Source: Bretschneidera sinensis
Taxonomy: Eukaryota > Streptophyta > Magnoliopsida > Brassicales > Akaniaceae
Assembly: GCA_023935145.1 (NCBI GenBank)
Contig: CM043699.1
Span: 67,558,638-67,622,637 of the forward strand
Length of the DNA: 64,000 nucleotides
Direction: 5' to 3'
Made by a program: the position numbers and the translations under genes. Positions 43,532 to 54,675 of the stretch are shown piece by piece. The notes beneath the pieces were generated by a model. It did not search any database and was not told the origin of the DNA. It saw only the letters and a program-made list of their open reading frames with translations. Each line of letters begins with the position of its first letter. Position 1 is the first letter of the stretch.

Positions 43532-45250
43532 ATGCTCGGTCGGAGGTCCCTGAATTTAGATTTGATACATTTAGATCCCGTCTTAGAAAGAACTCTTAGG
43601 AGACAGAAAAGAGAACTAGTTGAAAGAGAGACAATTGAAATGGGAGAAAATTTTAGGAATGCAAATCATCCGGACCATGTAAAGCAACCAAGAGCTTGGA
43701 ATATGGACTCCACTATATCCCTTAGGGATTTGTTCACACCCGTTGCGACTAATTCATCCTCTTGCATAGTGTTGCCACCTACCAATGCCACCCATTTTGA
43801 TTTAAAGCCACATGTCATCCAACTCCTACCCTCATTTCATGGCTTAGATCTTGAGAACCCTTATAGTCATGTGAAGAAGTTCAAACATATTTGTGCTACA
43901 TTCAAATTCCAGAACTTCTCTGAGGAGTCTGTCCATCTTCGACTCTTACCTTTTTCTCTTCACGATAGAGCTAGGGCATGGTTGGATTCCAACATGCGTG
44001 GGTCTATCACATCTTGGGAAAACCTGCTTAGTAAATTTTATCATAAGTTTTTCCCAATGTCTAGAGTGAACGAGTGCTGAAAGGAGATTAGTTCTTTCAC
44101 TCAGGACGAGGATGAAAAGTTCTCTGAGAGCTGGGAGCGCTTCAAAGAGTTACTGATCAGATGCCCTCCACATAGATATGAAAAATGGAGACTCGTTCAG
44201 TTCTTTACCAAAGGTTGACTCAACCCAACCGTAGCATGATCGAGTCTATGAATGGGGGGGCATTCTTGAGTCTAACGGGGGAGGAAGCATATAAAGCGTT
44301 GGATAAGTTGTCCAATAACTCGTAACAGTGGGATTTTTCAAGCTGTCGAGATAAATCCACTCATGCTCCCAAGAGAGGAGGTATCTATAAGGTAAAAGAG
44401 GACACTGACCTGAGGATGAAGTTAGATGCTCTCACTAAGAGGATTGACGCTCTCACTATGGGCCAGTCCATCAATGCTGCTAACACATTCAATGTTGATA
44501 GCTGTTCCATCTGAGCTAGTCCCATGCATCTAGCACAGAATTGTCCATCAATGCTAGTTTTTGCCGAGTATCCTATGGAACAAGTAAATGCTTTCAATGA
44601 CTATCGGAGGTAGTCGAATGGATCGTACTCCGAGATGTACAATCCAGGGTGGCGAAACCACCCAAATTTTTCATGGAAGTAGAACCAACCAATGAATTAG
44701 GGAGGAGCCTCTCATCATGCTCACAATCAGTATCCTCCCGGATTTTCCCCAAAAATTCCTAGTCATGGTCGTTCTGCCCATCCAGCACCATCACCTGTTT
44801 ATCAAGCACCCACTCAAACACCAGCTCTAGTTTCACAGTCGTTAGAGGACACCCTTAAGGAGTTCATGAAGACGACTAGCCAAAATATGAGTGATGTGAG
44901 GAGTGCAACAGTGGTAAACACCTAAGCAATTGCCAAGCTGGAGAGTCAAATAGGGCAAATTGCAAGTCACTTGGGTGAGAGAGAGAAAGGAAAGTTCCCC
45001 AGTCAACCCGTGCCCAACCCGAAGGGACAATTTATGGTTGGAAATTCTTTACATCTTACGCACGGGGAGGAATAAGTGCAATCAATTGTTACACTAAGGT
45101 CTGGGAGACAAGTGGACAATCGAGTAAAAGAGACCCCTACTGTGCAGCAAGGGGAAGAAGGTGGCAATAAGGAGAAGAGAGATTCTGAGCCATCTACAAC
45201 CACACCTACTGTGAAAGACCCTCCTAGGTCATTTATACCTAAAGCACCCT
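43532..45250 (+). pseudogene. Athila-1 gag
   Basis: The start ATG at 43532 (MLGRRSLNLDLIHLD) is chosen by alignment with Athila-2. It is open to TGA 44078-44080, where Athila-2 has CGA. Capsid motifs HVIQLLPSFHGLDLENPYSH, ARAWLDSN and SWENLLSKFYHKFF are typical of Athila/Tat gag. Beyond the stop there is a one-base deletion near 44205 and further stops, including TAA at 44923-44925, which is shared with Athila-2. The Cys-rich segment reads NVDSCSI and the NPGWRNHPNFSW motif is present at about 44640. Confidence 0.88.
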
Positions 45251-46436
45251 ACCCCGAGAGATTACAGGCGCCTAAGAAATGAGGGAAGTATGAGGAAATT
45301 TTGGAGGTATTCAAGCAAGTCCAAATCAATATCCCATTTTTGAAGGCCATCCATCAAGTGCCGTCATATGCCAAGTTTTTAAAGGACTTGGTCACTATCA
45401 ATAGGAGGATAAATGTCCCGAAGAAGGCATTTTTAACTGAGCAAGTTAGCTTAATCCTTCAGTGCAAGCTACCCATCAAGCATAAGGACCCAGGGAGTCC
45501 TACCATCTCTTGCATGATAGGAGTCAGCCAGATCGAGAGGGCTCTATTGGATCTAGGAGCAAGTGTGAATCTTCTGCCTTACTCAGTCTATCTATAGTTA
45601 GGGTTAGGAGAATTGAAGTCCACAAACACAATGCTTCAATTGGCTGACAGGTTAGTGAAAATACCACTAGGAATAGTTGAGGACGTTTTGATAAAAGTAG
45701 ATAAGTCTATTTCCCCATGGATTTTATTGTGCTTGACACAGAGCTGGTTCAGAATGTAGGGATTCAGATACCGGTTATTCTAGGGCGACCATTCTTAGCC
45801 ACGGCTAACGCCCTGATCAATTATAGGACAGGGGTGATGAAGATTTCCTTAGGAAATATAACAGTGGAGTTAAACATCTTTGATATCACTAGGCAACCAC
45901 TAGAGTATGATGAAGTGAGAAATTTATGCTTGATAGAGGAGATTCTTGAGGAGACTGTGAATGAATCAAGCATTGAGGATCCCCTAAAGGCATGCTTCAC
46001 TCACTTTGGAGAGGACTTGGGCTTAGATAAGTTACTCGAGCAAGTGAATGCCATTTTGGAGTCTGATCCTCAAGAAAGCAATGAGATGGAGAAGATGGTA
46101 GCACCTGAACCCTACAAGAAGGAACTTAAGCCTTTACCGGATAATCTTAAGTATAAGTTCTTAGCTCCAGCAGATTGTTTTCCTATGATTATAGCTTCAG
46201 ATTTGGGTGACGTTCAAGAGGAGAAATTATTAGATGTTTTAAGAGAGCACAAGGAAGCTATCGGCTGGACTATAGAGGATATTAAGGGAATCAGCCCCTC
46301 AGTGGTAATGCACAAGATACATTTAGAGAAGAATACCAAGCCATTGAGGGAGCCACAAAGAAGGCTCAACCCAGCTATGCAAGAGGTTGTGAGGACAGAA
46401 GTAATTAAGCTGTTAGATGCATGGATCATTTAGCCC
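45076..46436 (+). pseudogene. Athila-1 gag end and protease
   Basis: 45076-45282 reads SIVTLRSGRQVDNRV, the gag-protease linker found in Athila elements. 45301-45597 covers FKQVQINIPFLKAI and the protease LLDLGASVNLLPYSV, with TAG at 45595-45597 replacing CAG. A one-base loss near 45706 shifts the frame, and 45717-46433 continues with VILGRPFLATANALI and TVELNIFDITRQPLE to the start of RT (VVMHKIHLE, QRRLNPAMQEVVRTEVIKLL). TAG at 46431-46433 replaces a Tyr codon. Confidence 0.87.
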
Positions 46437-47135
46437 ATCTTTGATAGCAAGCGGGTGAGCCCAATTCATGTCGTGCCCAAGCGAGCGGGATTGACGGTAG
46501 TAAAGAATAAAGACAACGAGTTGGTGCCAACTCGTGTTCAATCAGGGTGGAAAGTGTGTATAGACTACCGTAAGCTGAATGTTGCCACAAGAAAGGATCA
46601 CTTTCCACTTCCATTTATTGATCAGATGGTGGAGCGTTTGGCTGGGCACGAGTATCATTGCTTTTTGGATGGTTATTACGGATATAACCAGGTCCCCATG
46701 GACCTCGAAGATCAGGAGAAGACGATGTTTACATGTCCTTTTGGGACATTCGCCTACCGTCGCATACCCTTTGGGTTATGCAATGCACCCGCTACTTTTC
46801 AACGGTGCATGGTCAGTATATTCTCTGACATAGTACAGCGGATCTTAGAAATTTTCATGGATGACTTCTCTGTCTTCGGTTCATCATTTGAGGAGTGCCT
46901 GCACCGTCTCACTTTGGTTTTAGTGCAGTGCAAGGAGAAGAACCTGGTGCTTAATCTGGAGAAGTGCCATTTTATGGTCAAGCAAGGAATTGTACTGGGG
47001 CATGTCATATCTCATCGAGGGATTGAGGTCGACAAAGCGAAGGTGGACTTGGTTTCCAACCTTCCACCCCCACGTACGGTGAAGGAGGTCCGTTCTTTTC
47101 TGGGCTATGCAGGTTTCTACAGGCGATTTATCTAG
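46437..47135 (+). pseudogene. Athila-1 reverse transcriptase
   Basis: 227 open codons: VSPIHVVPKRAGLTVVKN, VCIDYRKLNVATRKDHFPLP, the first catalytic Asp in FLDGYYGYNQ (sibling [10 protein letters not shown]), the [15 protein letters not shown] strand, the catalytic FMDD box at 46854-46865 and [17 protein letters not shown]. It ends at TAG 47133-47135, where Athila-2 has CAG. The RT core itself is complete. Confidence 0.9.
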
Positions 47136-47843
47136 AATTTCAGCAAAATCGCCAGGCCCTTGTGCAAGTTATTGTTGACGGATGCCCCATTTATATTTGA
47201 TGAGGACTGTAAGAAAGCATTTGGGGATCTGAAGAAGATTCTGACGTCCACACCCATTATTCAACCACCCAACTGGGGTGTGCCTTTTGAGATTATGTGT
47301 GACGCATCAGACTATGCTGTTGGAGCTATTTTGGAGCAATGTGTTGATAAACTTCCCTATGTTATCTATTATACAAGTCGAACTCTAAACGACGCACAAC
47401 TTAATTACTCTACCACTGAGAATGAGTTGTTAGCAGTCGTTTTTGCATTAGACAAGTTCAGATCCTATTTGTTAGGGTCTAAGGTCATTATCTACTCGGA
47501 TCATGTAGCCTTGAAGTATCTTTTCTCTAAAAAAGATGTTAAATCTCATCTTATCCGATGGATCTTGCTACTTCAAGAGTTTGACATCGAGATTCAGGAT
47601 AAGAAAGGTTCAGAAAATGTGGTGGCAGATCATTTGCCTAGATTGACTGTGGATTTCACTGAGGCCACCACTCCCATTTCTGAGACCTTTCCTGATGAGC
47701 AATTGATGCACATTGCTCACAGTCCCACGCCATGGTTTGCTGATATAGTGAACTATCTTGTCACCGGACACATGCCTTTACATTGGGGCCAGCAAGATAA
47801 ATCAAAGTTTTTGGCCATGGTAAAACACTTTTTTCGGGGATGA
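47136..47843 (+). pseudogene. Athila-1 RNase H
   Basis: 227 open codons including IMCDASDYAVGAILEQ (Asp), STTENELLAVVFALDKF (Glu) and IYSDHVALKYL (Asp), followed by the RNase H-integrase linker NVVADHLPRL. The frame ends at a one-base insertion near 47830. All three catalytic acids appear intact. Confidence 0.88.
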
Positions 47844-49026
47844 TCCTTACCTGTTCAAGTATTGTCCTGATCAGATCATCAGAAGGTGTATTCCTGAGCA
47901 TAACCAATCTAATGTCATCGCCTTTTGTCATGATCATGCCTGTGGAGGCCATTTCAGTGCTAAAAAGATCGATGCGAAGATTTTGCAGTGTGGATTCTAT
48001 TGGCCTACCCTGTTCCGAGACTCTCACATTTATTGTGTATCTTGTGAGTGTTGCCAAAAGCTAAGGAGTATTTCTAGGAGGAATATGATGCCCCTCAACC
48101 CCATTCTGATTGTTGAGATTTTTGACGTGTGGGGCATTGATTTTATGGGACCTTTCCCAAACTCTTTTGGCTATCTATACATTATAGTTGCTGTGGACTA
48201 TCTGTCCAAATGGGTGGAAGCAGTTGCGTGCAAGACCAATGACCATAGAGTTGTGGTCTAGTTTTTGAAGAACAATATCTTTGCTCATTTTGGTACACCT
48301 CGAGCAATCATAAGTGATGGAGGTAAGCACTTTTGCAACCAGATTTTTGAGCAGTTGATGAAGAAGTATTTCATCACGCATAAGGTTGCCACCCCATATC
48401 ACCCGCAGATGAGTGGACGAGTGAAAATTTCTAATCGCGAGATCAAACACATTTTAGAGAAAACTGTGAACCCTAGTAGAAAGGATTGGTCTCTACGATT
48501 GACTGATGCACTGTGGGCATATCGGACAGCCTTCAAGACACCAATTGGCATGTCTCCCTATCGTATTGTGTACGGAAAGGCATGTCACCCTCCGGTTGAA
48601 TTAGAGCATAGAGCCTATTAGGCTATCAAGCAGTTGAACTTCAATCTTTCGAAGGCTAGCACACAAAGGAAGCTCCAACTCAATGAATTAGAGGAGCTAC
48701 GGAATGATGCATACGATTGTGCACAGTCCTACAAGGCACAAATGAAGAAGACTCATGACCAACACATTTTGAGACGAGCTTTTGAGCCAGGTCAAAAAGT
48801 TCTTCTTTACAATTCACGCTTGCATCTTTTTCCAGGCAAGCTCAAATCTCGTTGGACAGGCCCATTTATTATTCGGTTGGTTTTTCATCATGGGGCCATC
48901 GAGATTGAGGATCCAAAGAATGGTAACACTTTCAAGGTAAATGGACAGAGGCTAAAACCATTCTTGGAGTTGAGGAGTCCGAACATTGAGACGATATTAT
49001 TGGAATATCCTATTTACTCAGATTGA
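47844..49026 (+). pseudogene. Athila-1 integrase
   Basis: After the shift the frame reads the zinc module ([11 protein letters not shown], then CVSCECCQ), with one Arg-to-Cys change. The core follows with [11 protein letters not shown] (Asp) and [10 protein letters not shown] (Asp), and in [19 protein letters not shown] the Glu position of the usual GQAE reads Arg-Val-Lys, so the catalytic Glu is lost. TAG at 48259-48261 replaces CAG, and another TAG at 48619-48621 probably replaces TGG. The C-terminal end (GPFIIRLVFHHGAIEIEDP) closes at 49024-49026. Confidence 0.87.
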
Positions 49027-50321
49027 ATATCGTCCACTAGGGAGAGTCTGGCTGAAGACTTTAAACTTAGCACTCATGGGAAGCACCCCACAACTTATCC
49101 TTTTTGTTTGTTTATTATTTTATATATTTATGATTAATGTTTGTTTCTAGTATTTTTGTTTTTCAGTATTTATTTTTCAGGGACAACGCGTACTTCAGTT
49201 CAAGTTTGGGGGTATGCTACGAGCCATACTAGTCCAGATAGTTCTCCATATCCCAGGTCAGCTCTTTCCATATTATTCACACATTGGGGTCAATGTGTCA
49301 TTTAAGTTTGGGGGTATGGAAGACACATTACACACACTTTGTCCTAATTTATTGTTGTTTTTTCTTCGTGAAGATAAATGCATGTTCATGTTCGTTTGAA
49401 AATTTTAGTTGATCTGAAAAAATTGTGATGTGATTTCATTGGTGAGTTTAAAACTTTGAACACATGATTTGATGATAGAGTTTAAACTTTAGTTACTTAC
49501 TTTAGACAGTTGAGAATTCACATGTTTGAGCCAATCTAACACGTGCACATTAGCACATATTTGTGTGAGGTATGACATGTGATGTTAATGTGTATGTTTC
49601 TTATCTTAACTGAAACGGGATGACTTGTTGGATAAACACTTAGGCATATATAAAAAAAATACAAAAAATATGAAAAAAATGATCATCATCAATGAACTTT
49701 CCATTGAGTAACTGGACCTCTTGCCTCAGTAAGCATTGAGTGTTCACGTCAAAAGGTGGAAATTTTGCTTGGTAGCATTAAGGACAGTTTAGTTTCGTAG
49801 CCTTCTTGACTCGAATTAGTAAGTCCTTAGGGGTGTCTTTACACCTAATGCCCTAAAACCATCTGGTTTGGGAGTCATTGACTCAACACTCGTTACATGG
49901 GTCAATTAGAAAGCTTAAGGGAACTAAACATAGCAGAACCTTATATAAAAAAAATTAAATAAATAAAACTATGCCATCGTTGTTTATTCTAATGAGAAAT
50001 TATGTGAATCTTGAGACTTGGAAACATTGTACATTGAACTTATTTGGAAACCTCATCAGTATATGCTAACTCACTTTACATTGATTCAAGCTTGTGATGT
50101 CTTAGCATGTCTCTTGTAAGTAATTAGGTTTTAAATTCTTATTCATTGAGAAAATGGGTTAGATTTTTTAAGCTTGCTCATGAACGAATTTCATGATTTT
50201 GAGTGCTCCTTAAATTTTTGGATAACATGAGTGATGAACTTATCTTTATGTTCTTTGTTTTTCATTTAGTTTTTTATTTTGTTTTGCTAAGGGCCTAGCA
50301 AAATATAAGTTTGGGGGTATT
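49027..50321 (+). other. 3' non-coding region and polypurine tracts of Athila-1
   Basis: 1.3 kb with no frame resembling an envelope-like protein. AAGTTTGGGGGTAT occurs three times: 49202, 49304 and 50307. The last directly precedes the LTR and must be the primer tract. The small frame at 49214-49399 is probably chance. Confidence 0.75.
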
Positions 50322-50476
50322 TGATGAGTCTTAAAATTGCATATTTAAGCCCTTTAATTTATATTTGTTAGGTTCTTAATTTGTATTATTTCACTTTATT
50401 TTATGTTTTTCTGTGTTTTTATAGGTTTGTGGAGAAAATGAAGCATTTCGGGAGATGTCAAGCTTCAAGAGCATTA

Positions 50477-50642
50477 GCGATCGATCGCACCGTGCTGCGA
50501 TCGAGCGCATGGTCAATATCCCACAACAAAATCTTTGCAGTGCAGTGTTCTTATGATCGATCGAACTTGACTCATGATCGAGCGCACAGGCGATCATGCG
50601 CACAAGACCTGCGATCGATCGCACTATTCTGCGATCGAGCGC
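50477..50642. repeat. CGATCG palindrome cluster in Athila-1 U3
   Basis: Perfect palindrome GCGATCGATCGC at 50477-50488 and 50611-50622; near copies GCGATCGAGCGC at 50497-50508 and 50631-50642, plus several ATGATCGA/GCGATCAT forms between. The same cluster is present in Athila-2 (58016-58180). Confidence 0.9.
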
Positions 50643-50698
50643 ACTCGGGGCAGTATCCCACATCGAATCTGAAACCTATAGTGCTTCGAGACTCCCCC

Positions 50699-50706
50699 TA
50701 TATAAA
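50699..50706 (+). promoter_or_regulatory. TATA box of Athila-1 3' LTR
   Basis: TATATAAA after a CCCCC run, with the same position and surroundings as in Athila-2 (58234-58241). Confidence 0.75.
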
Positions 50707-51498
50707 CACCATCTGACTTCATCATTCAGTGTGCAATTCCTGAGCCATTTGGTGTAATCTGGTGGACGTCTGCTAGCATTCTGGTGGACCCCGAAGGCTT
50801 TGCTACCACGAGGGGAAGCGTCGCCCAACAGCAAGTGGAATTTCTCCCTTGTATAGTAAATATTTCTTTTTATTTTGTTTAGTTTAGTTTAAATGTTTAG
50901 CACTTTTATTATGAACTGTAGTTTCATAACTATGAGTGGCTAGAATCTTTAACTAAGGTTGAAGATGAAGCCTCGCCGTTGTTTGGCATATTAGTTTCAG
51001 TTTTGTTTCTGATGTTTTAGTATAAATGTTCTGTCAATTATTTGAGTAGAATCTTATGATTGATTGTGTTTAAATTGTTCTGTTGGATATTCTTTGTGTT
51101 TCATCTAATAGATACATCGAATTGTTTTCGATTAAATTTGGTTTCCTTTGTGATTTGTTAAAAGCGGATACATTTGATGCTTTTGGTTTAATCGGGATAT
51201 TCGTTATTTTTTGTCTTAAGTTGGATTCATAGAATGTTTTGATAGGCTATTGTTAGAACATTGAGATATATGCTTAACTTCGGCGGGGTGGATTCAGAAA
51301 CCTTAGTCTTTTTATCATTTGCTTTAAACCAATTTAGTTTAAGTTTATATTTCAAAATTCAGAACTAGGTTAAGATAAGGTTATTTTAGATAAAATTATA
51401 CTTTCATAACGCAATTCCCTGTGGATTCGACCTCGCACTTGCACAACACTATATTGCAAACGACTCGTGCACTTGCGAGTAATTTAAAACTCATAACA

Positions 51499-52986
51499 AT
51501 ATCCTACGTTAGCCTAAGTAGCCTTCCAACTCCAAGAAGAACCCATAGCATAATATGGTAGGAAAGGAACAGTTTGGAACATACGAAACGACTTGGCTAC
51601 TTGTGCAAAGGAATAAGCTTCTAAGCCTCTCTTTTGGGAAGCATAAAAGAAAGTAACTAATTCCCTATAAAGCTAGAAGCTAGCCAAAGCAGCATTGTCC
51701 CAATGACCATTATCTTCATTCTAGGGATCTAAGGTTTTGAATATCCTCGAGCCATATTGCTTATTCCTGAAAGGTATGAAATCAATTTCTATAAAGGAGA
51801 ACTTGAGTAAGTCTTCAAGGCAGTCCTGGAATGAAGGTTGAGGATGTTGAGAATCATAAATTCCCTTGCAAAAGTACTCCACATAATTGGAGAATTGAGC
51901 ATCATCTCCACTGGCCCTAATGAATGGAGCTAACGCTGGAAACTATGTGTAAGCCTATACCTGAAGAAGCCGTAAGGGGTCATCCAAGGAGGAAGGAAAT
52001 CATTTCTTGTATATGTTGTATATACATTTGTAAAAATTGGCTACTACAAATTGTGCTAGGCCAATTGTTTTACTAACAATGAGTGCACAAGCAATAGCTA
52101 TGAATTTCTTAGTGATGCATTTAGCAAATACACACATCAGGTATTTTCAAATAAAATACAAATAGAAAGCAGTCAGTTCTACTTGAGAAACAGGGTCACT
52201 TGCTTAACCCATATGGTCAGAAAGGAAGGTACTAAAACTTAAACAATTCACCGTTGGGAACATGAACTCAGTGTCGTAAGTTGACATATGAGGATGCATA
52301 ATGATGCCTATTTGTGAAATGTTTAGAAGCACGAACACATCCTTAATTTCTTACAATGAGCTGCCTAGTTGGAAGGTGAAAGGTGTGTGACACTAGAGAC
52401 CAAAAGCGTAACAAGTTACTCAGCAAGGGATGGTTTAAAGCCATATTATGCATCAAGGATCGAACTACTTTGAGCATAAATACATCCTTAAGGTCTTAAG
52501 AGTGGTAAGCAATGACTCTTTCTACCCAGGCAAGCCATTGATCGCTGACATGGTACCAAGATGCATTGGGAGTATCTGTGCACAAAGAGGTCCATGTTAA
52601 GGCCTGAGGACCTTTTTGAAATATGTGGCAATCTATAGGATCCCAGAGGTACATGGTCTCAAAAACTATCAAAGCCTCAGCAAAAAAAAGGGAGCCACTA
52701 TAGCGAAACCGACTTAGTTGGGCATATTCTCAGTAGGGATGGATCATCTGTTAACTGGGAAGTCCATAAGAATAATGTTAAAAAGCTTCTCATAGAGCAA
52801 TCCTTAGCCTAGAGAAGATTAGAAAAGTTGCTTTGTGTGAGCTAGAAACCCAACTTTAGTTTCTCGTTCGTGAGCCTTAGAATAAGCAACACCCTTACTC
52901 TTAGCAGGAGAAGGTGCAACAATGCGACAGAATACCTATTCGGGGGATGCTTCTCTAATACAAATATTCTTTCCTTTAGCCGTCAT
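51499..52986 (-). pseudogene. Plant mobile domain (PMD) pseudogene
   Basis: From ATG 52986-52984 the minus strand reads MTAKGKNICIREASPE, then a stop. With further in-frame stops it continues through SLFFAEALIVFETMYLWDPI, NASWYHVSDQWLAWVERV and LLRFWSLVSHTFHLPT (about 52408-52366). The last is the F-W-S-x-x-x-x-T-F-H-x-P signature of the aminotransferase-like plant mobile domain (PF10536 family, from general knowledge). Near the left end it reads NGHWDNAALASF and FAQVAKSFRMFQTVPFLPYY, then meets the Athila-1 LTR at 51498. About ten stop codons over the stretch show it is dead. Such domains occur both in host genes and in transposons, so its origin is open. Confidence 0.68.
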
Positions 52987-54547
52987 TGATTAAGTCAAAG
53001 GACAAATGGAGCAGAAATTTGAAGTTACTGAAGGGATTCAGGAAATCTAGGAATTGCAAAGAGAATGTTTGAAGAGAATTAGAAAAGGGAATAAGGTATT
53101 TATGGAGTATTAAAACATAATCAATTCAAATGCCTAAGCTAGTAAAGATCCTATATAATTACGCGCGGTGGTTCTCACCGTCAAACCAATCGCTTACCAG
53201 GGCAATTATCTATACCAAAAATAATTTAATGTGGTAGTACGTCTTAATTGGGCCACATGTAAAGGCCCTAGCTTGTAAGAGAAAATATGGTTGGGGGGAG
53301 AAGAGGCATGATAGAAGCATTAAATGAGATAAGATTACCCTAGCCATCAGAAAAGCTTGCAAAACAAGAACTTTAAAATAGAAGTTCGAGGGACAACATC
53401 AAGACAAAAGGTCTACTCGAGGCTAGTAAACTCAAGAGAATGTTACCTCAATCTCGAGTACAGATAACTACAAATCCGACTCTTCAGGGATCAAGGATAA
53501 AACCAAAGGTCGTGTATTTAATTTGGCTAAGGTAAAAGTGGCCATGATTAGATACAACTCATATAGTGGAGTAACAGGTTTTGACACATGGGTGTTAGTT
53601 GCAATTAATCCAAAGAACATGAAGAAGTGGAAACGTGGGAGACTCTTTAGGAGAATCAATATAGTAGCCTAGGCCTGAAGCATTATAAATAGCAATGGAA
53701 TAAATCAAAAGAGACACAGAGACAATCATCCAACAATCATTTATCTATTTATCTGCATTTTCTTTCCTTTACATTTCAGTCAATAGGAGTAGTTGTATTG
53801 TAGCTTTAGCTATAATTCTCCTTCTCCATCTTTGTTCCATGTCTGTCTCGAAGTCAAACTAGAGTCACATTCAAGGCTCAACATTCACTACAACAAGCTC
53901 GAAGTTTGTATTTGGTATTTGGAGGTTTCAATCTTGTAAACTCATTGTATCAGTATTGGTCACAGTTTCAATATCAATATATATATATATATATATATAT
54001 ATTAAGTTTGTTGTTACTTTGCACTAACTACTTATTCAGCTAGATTAAATTCTCATCTTTGAATTTAAAATGACATATCATTAAAGTCCTCTTAATTGAG
54101 GCATTATCGAACTCTTCTCGAGAAGCATTGTTCCAATTGGGTGTTCTTTAACCTTAATGACGCATAAATTAAATCCTGCACCAATAATTATATACTTTTT
54201 ATAAATCAATGTTTTGAGTATTGACAGGCTGATTGAACCAGTGATCTAATGTTTCAATTGGTTTAATGTTCGGTCTGATCCTGATAACTATGCTTCAGAT
54301 ACCTAGTTTAATTATAAAAAATGTCTTTAAAAAAAGGATTGTAAGAAAATGATTTCACCACATAAAATTGAACACCTGCAATAGAACTTATGGCAAATGA
54401 TCTCCTTCAATTTTAAAACCAAGACCAAATCTTGATACAAGTTGTGGAATGAGTCTTAGCAATTGTCCTATAATACTGGATCCTATTGACTACCGAAATA
54501 AGCTTTCCTAACCAATTATTCTCGAAAAATGCTCCTTCATTTTGCAA
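52987..54547. other. Intergenic region, no gene recognised
   Basis: AT-rich with short AAA/TTT runs. I see only a possible TATA (ATTATAAATAGC) near 53685 followed by a leader-like C/T-rich stretch, perhaps a relic LTR, and a (TA)n tract at 53976-54002. The 63-codon minus frame at 53468-53659 resembles nothing I know. Confidence 0.5.
53976..54002. repeat. (TA)n microsatellite
   Basis: About 13 TA units between the PMD pseudogene and the LEA gene. Confidence 0.93.
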
Positions 54548-54555
54548 TGCATGCA
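54548..54555 (+). promoter_or_regulatory. RY-type element TGCATGCA
   Basis: The palindromic TGCATGCA contains CATGCA, the core of the RY/Sph element bound by B3 factors of the ABI3/FUS3/LEC2 group in seeds. It lies 24 bases upstream of the TATA box of the LEA gene. Function is inferred from position and known biology of LEA promoters. Confidence 0.55.
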
Positions 54556-54578
54556 AGAATGAGTGCACATATCTTCTT

Positions 54579-54584
54579 TATATA
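54579..54584 (+). promoter_or_regulatory. TATA box of LEA gene
   Basis: TATATA in TCTTTATATACTTAGC, 97 bases before the start codon, which would give a leader of about 65 bases. It is the only good TATA in the near upstream region. Confidence 0.65.
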
Positions 54585-54675
54585 CTTAGCTTTTGAGAGT
54601 TCAATTTTTGCAGTTCTATATTTGGAACAAAAAGAACTAAGAAGAAAAAAAATCGATTGAAAAACATAAATCAGT

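Larger units (their letters stand above)
42304..51498 (+). mobile_element. Athila-1, Athila-type gypsy element, 5' LTR truncated
   Basis: Contains the last 1009 bp of its 5' LTR, a tRNA-Asp-type primer site, gag, protease, RT, RNase H, integrase, a long 3' non-coding region without an envelope-like frame, a polypurine tract and a complete 1177-bp 3' LTR. Protease D-L-G-A-S and the RT wording (VVPKRAGLTVVKN, YRKLNVATRKDHFPLP) are of Athila type. At least three frameshifts and many stop codons disable it. Confidence 0.9.
50322..51498 (+). repeat. 3' LTR of Athila-1
   Basis: 1177 bp, TGATGAGTC...CATAACA. U3 carries a cluster of GCGATCGATCGC-type palindromes (50477-50642), then a TATA box (50699-50706), then a transcribed block around GGACGTCTGCTAGCATTCTG conserved in all Athila LTRs here. 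Open frames at 50381-50716 are by-products of the palindromes. Confidence 0.9.

Noticed and set aside
49027..50321. Envelope-like gene downstream of Athila-1 pol
   Set aside because: I looked on both strands. The only frames are short (61 codons or fewer), without signal peptide or membrane segments of the expected kind.
53259..53960. Possible solo LTR with TATA at 53685
   Set aside because: A TATA and a C/T-rich leader are visible, but I found no matching ends, no duplication and no second copy, so I did not call it.
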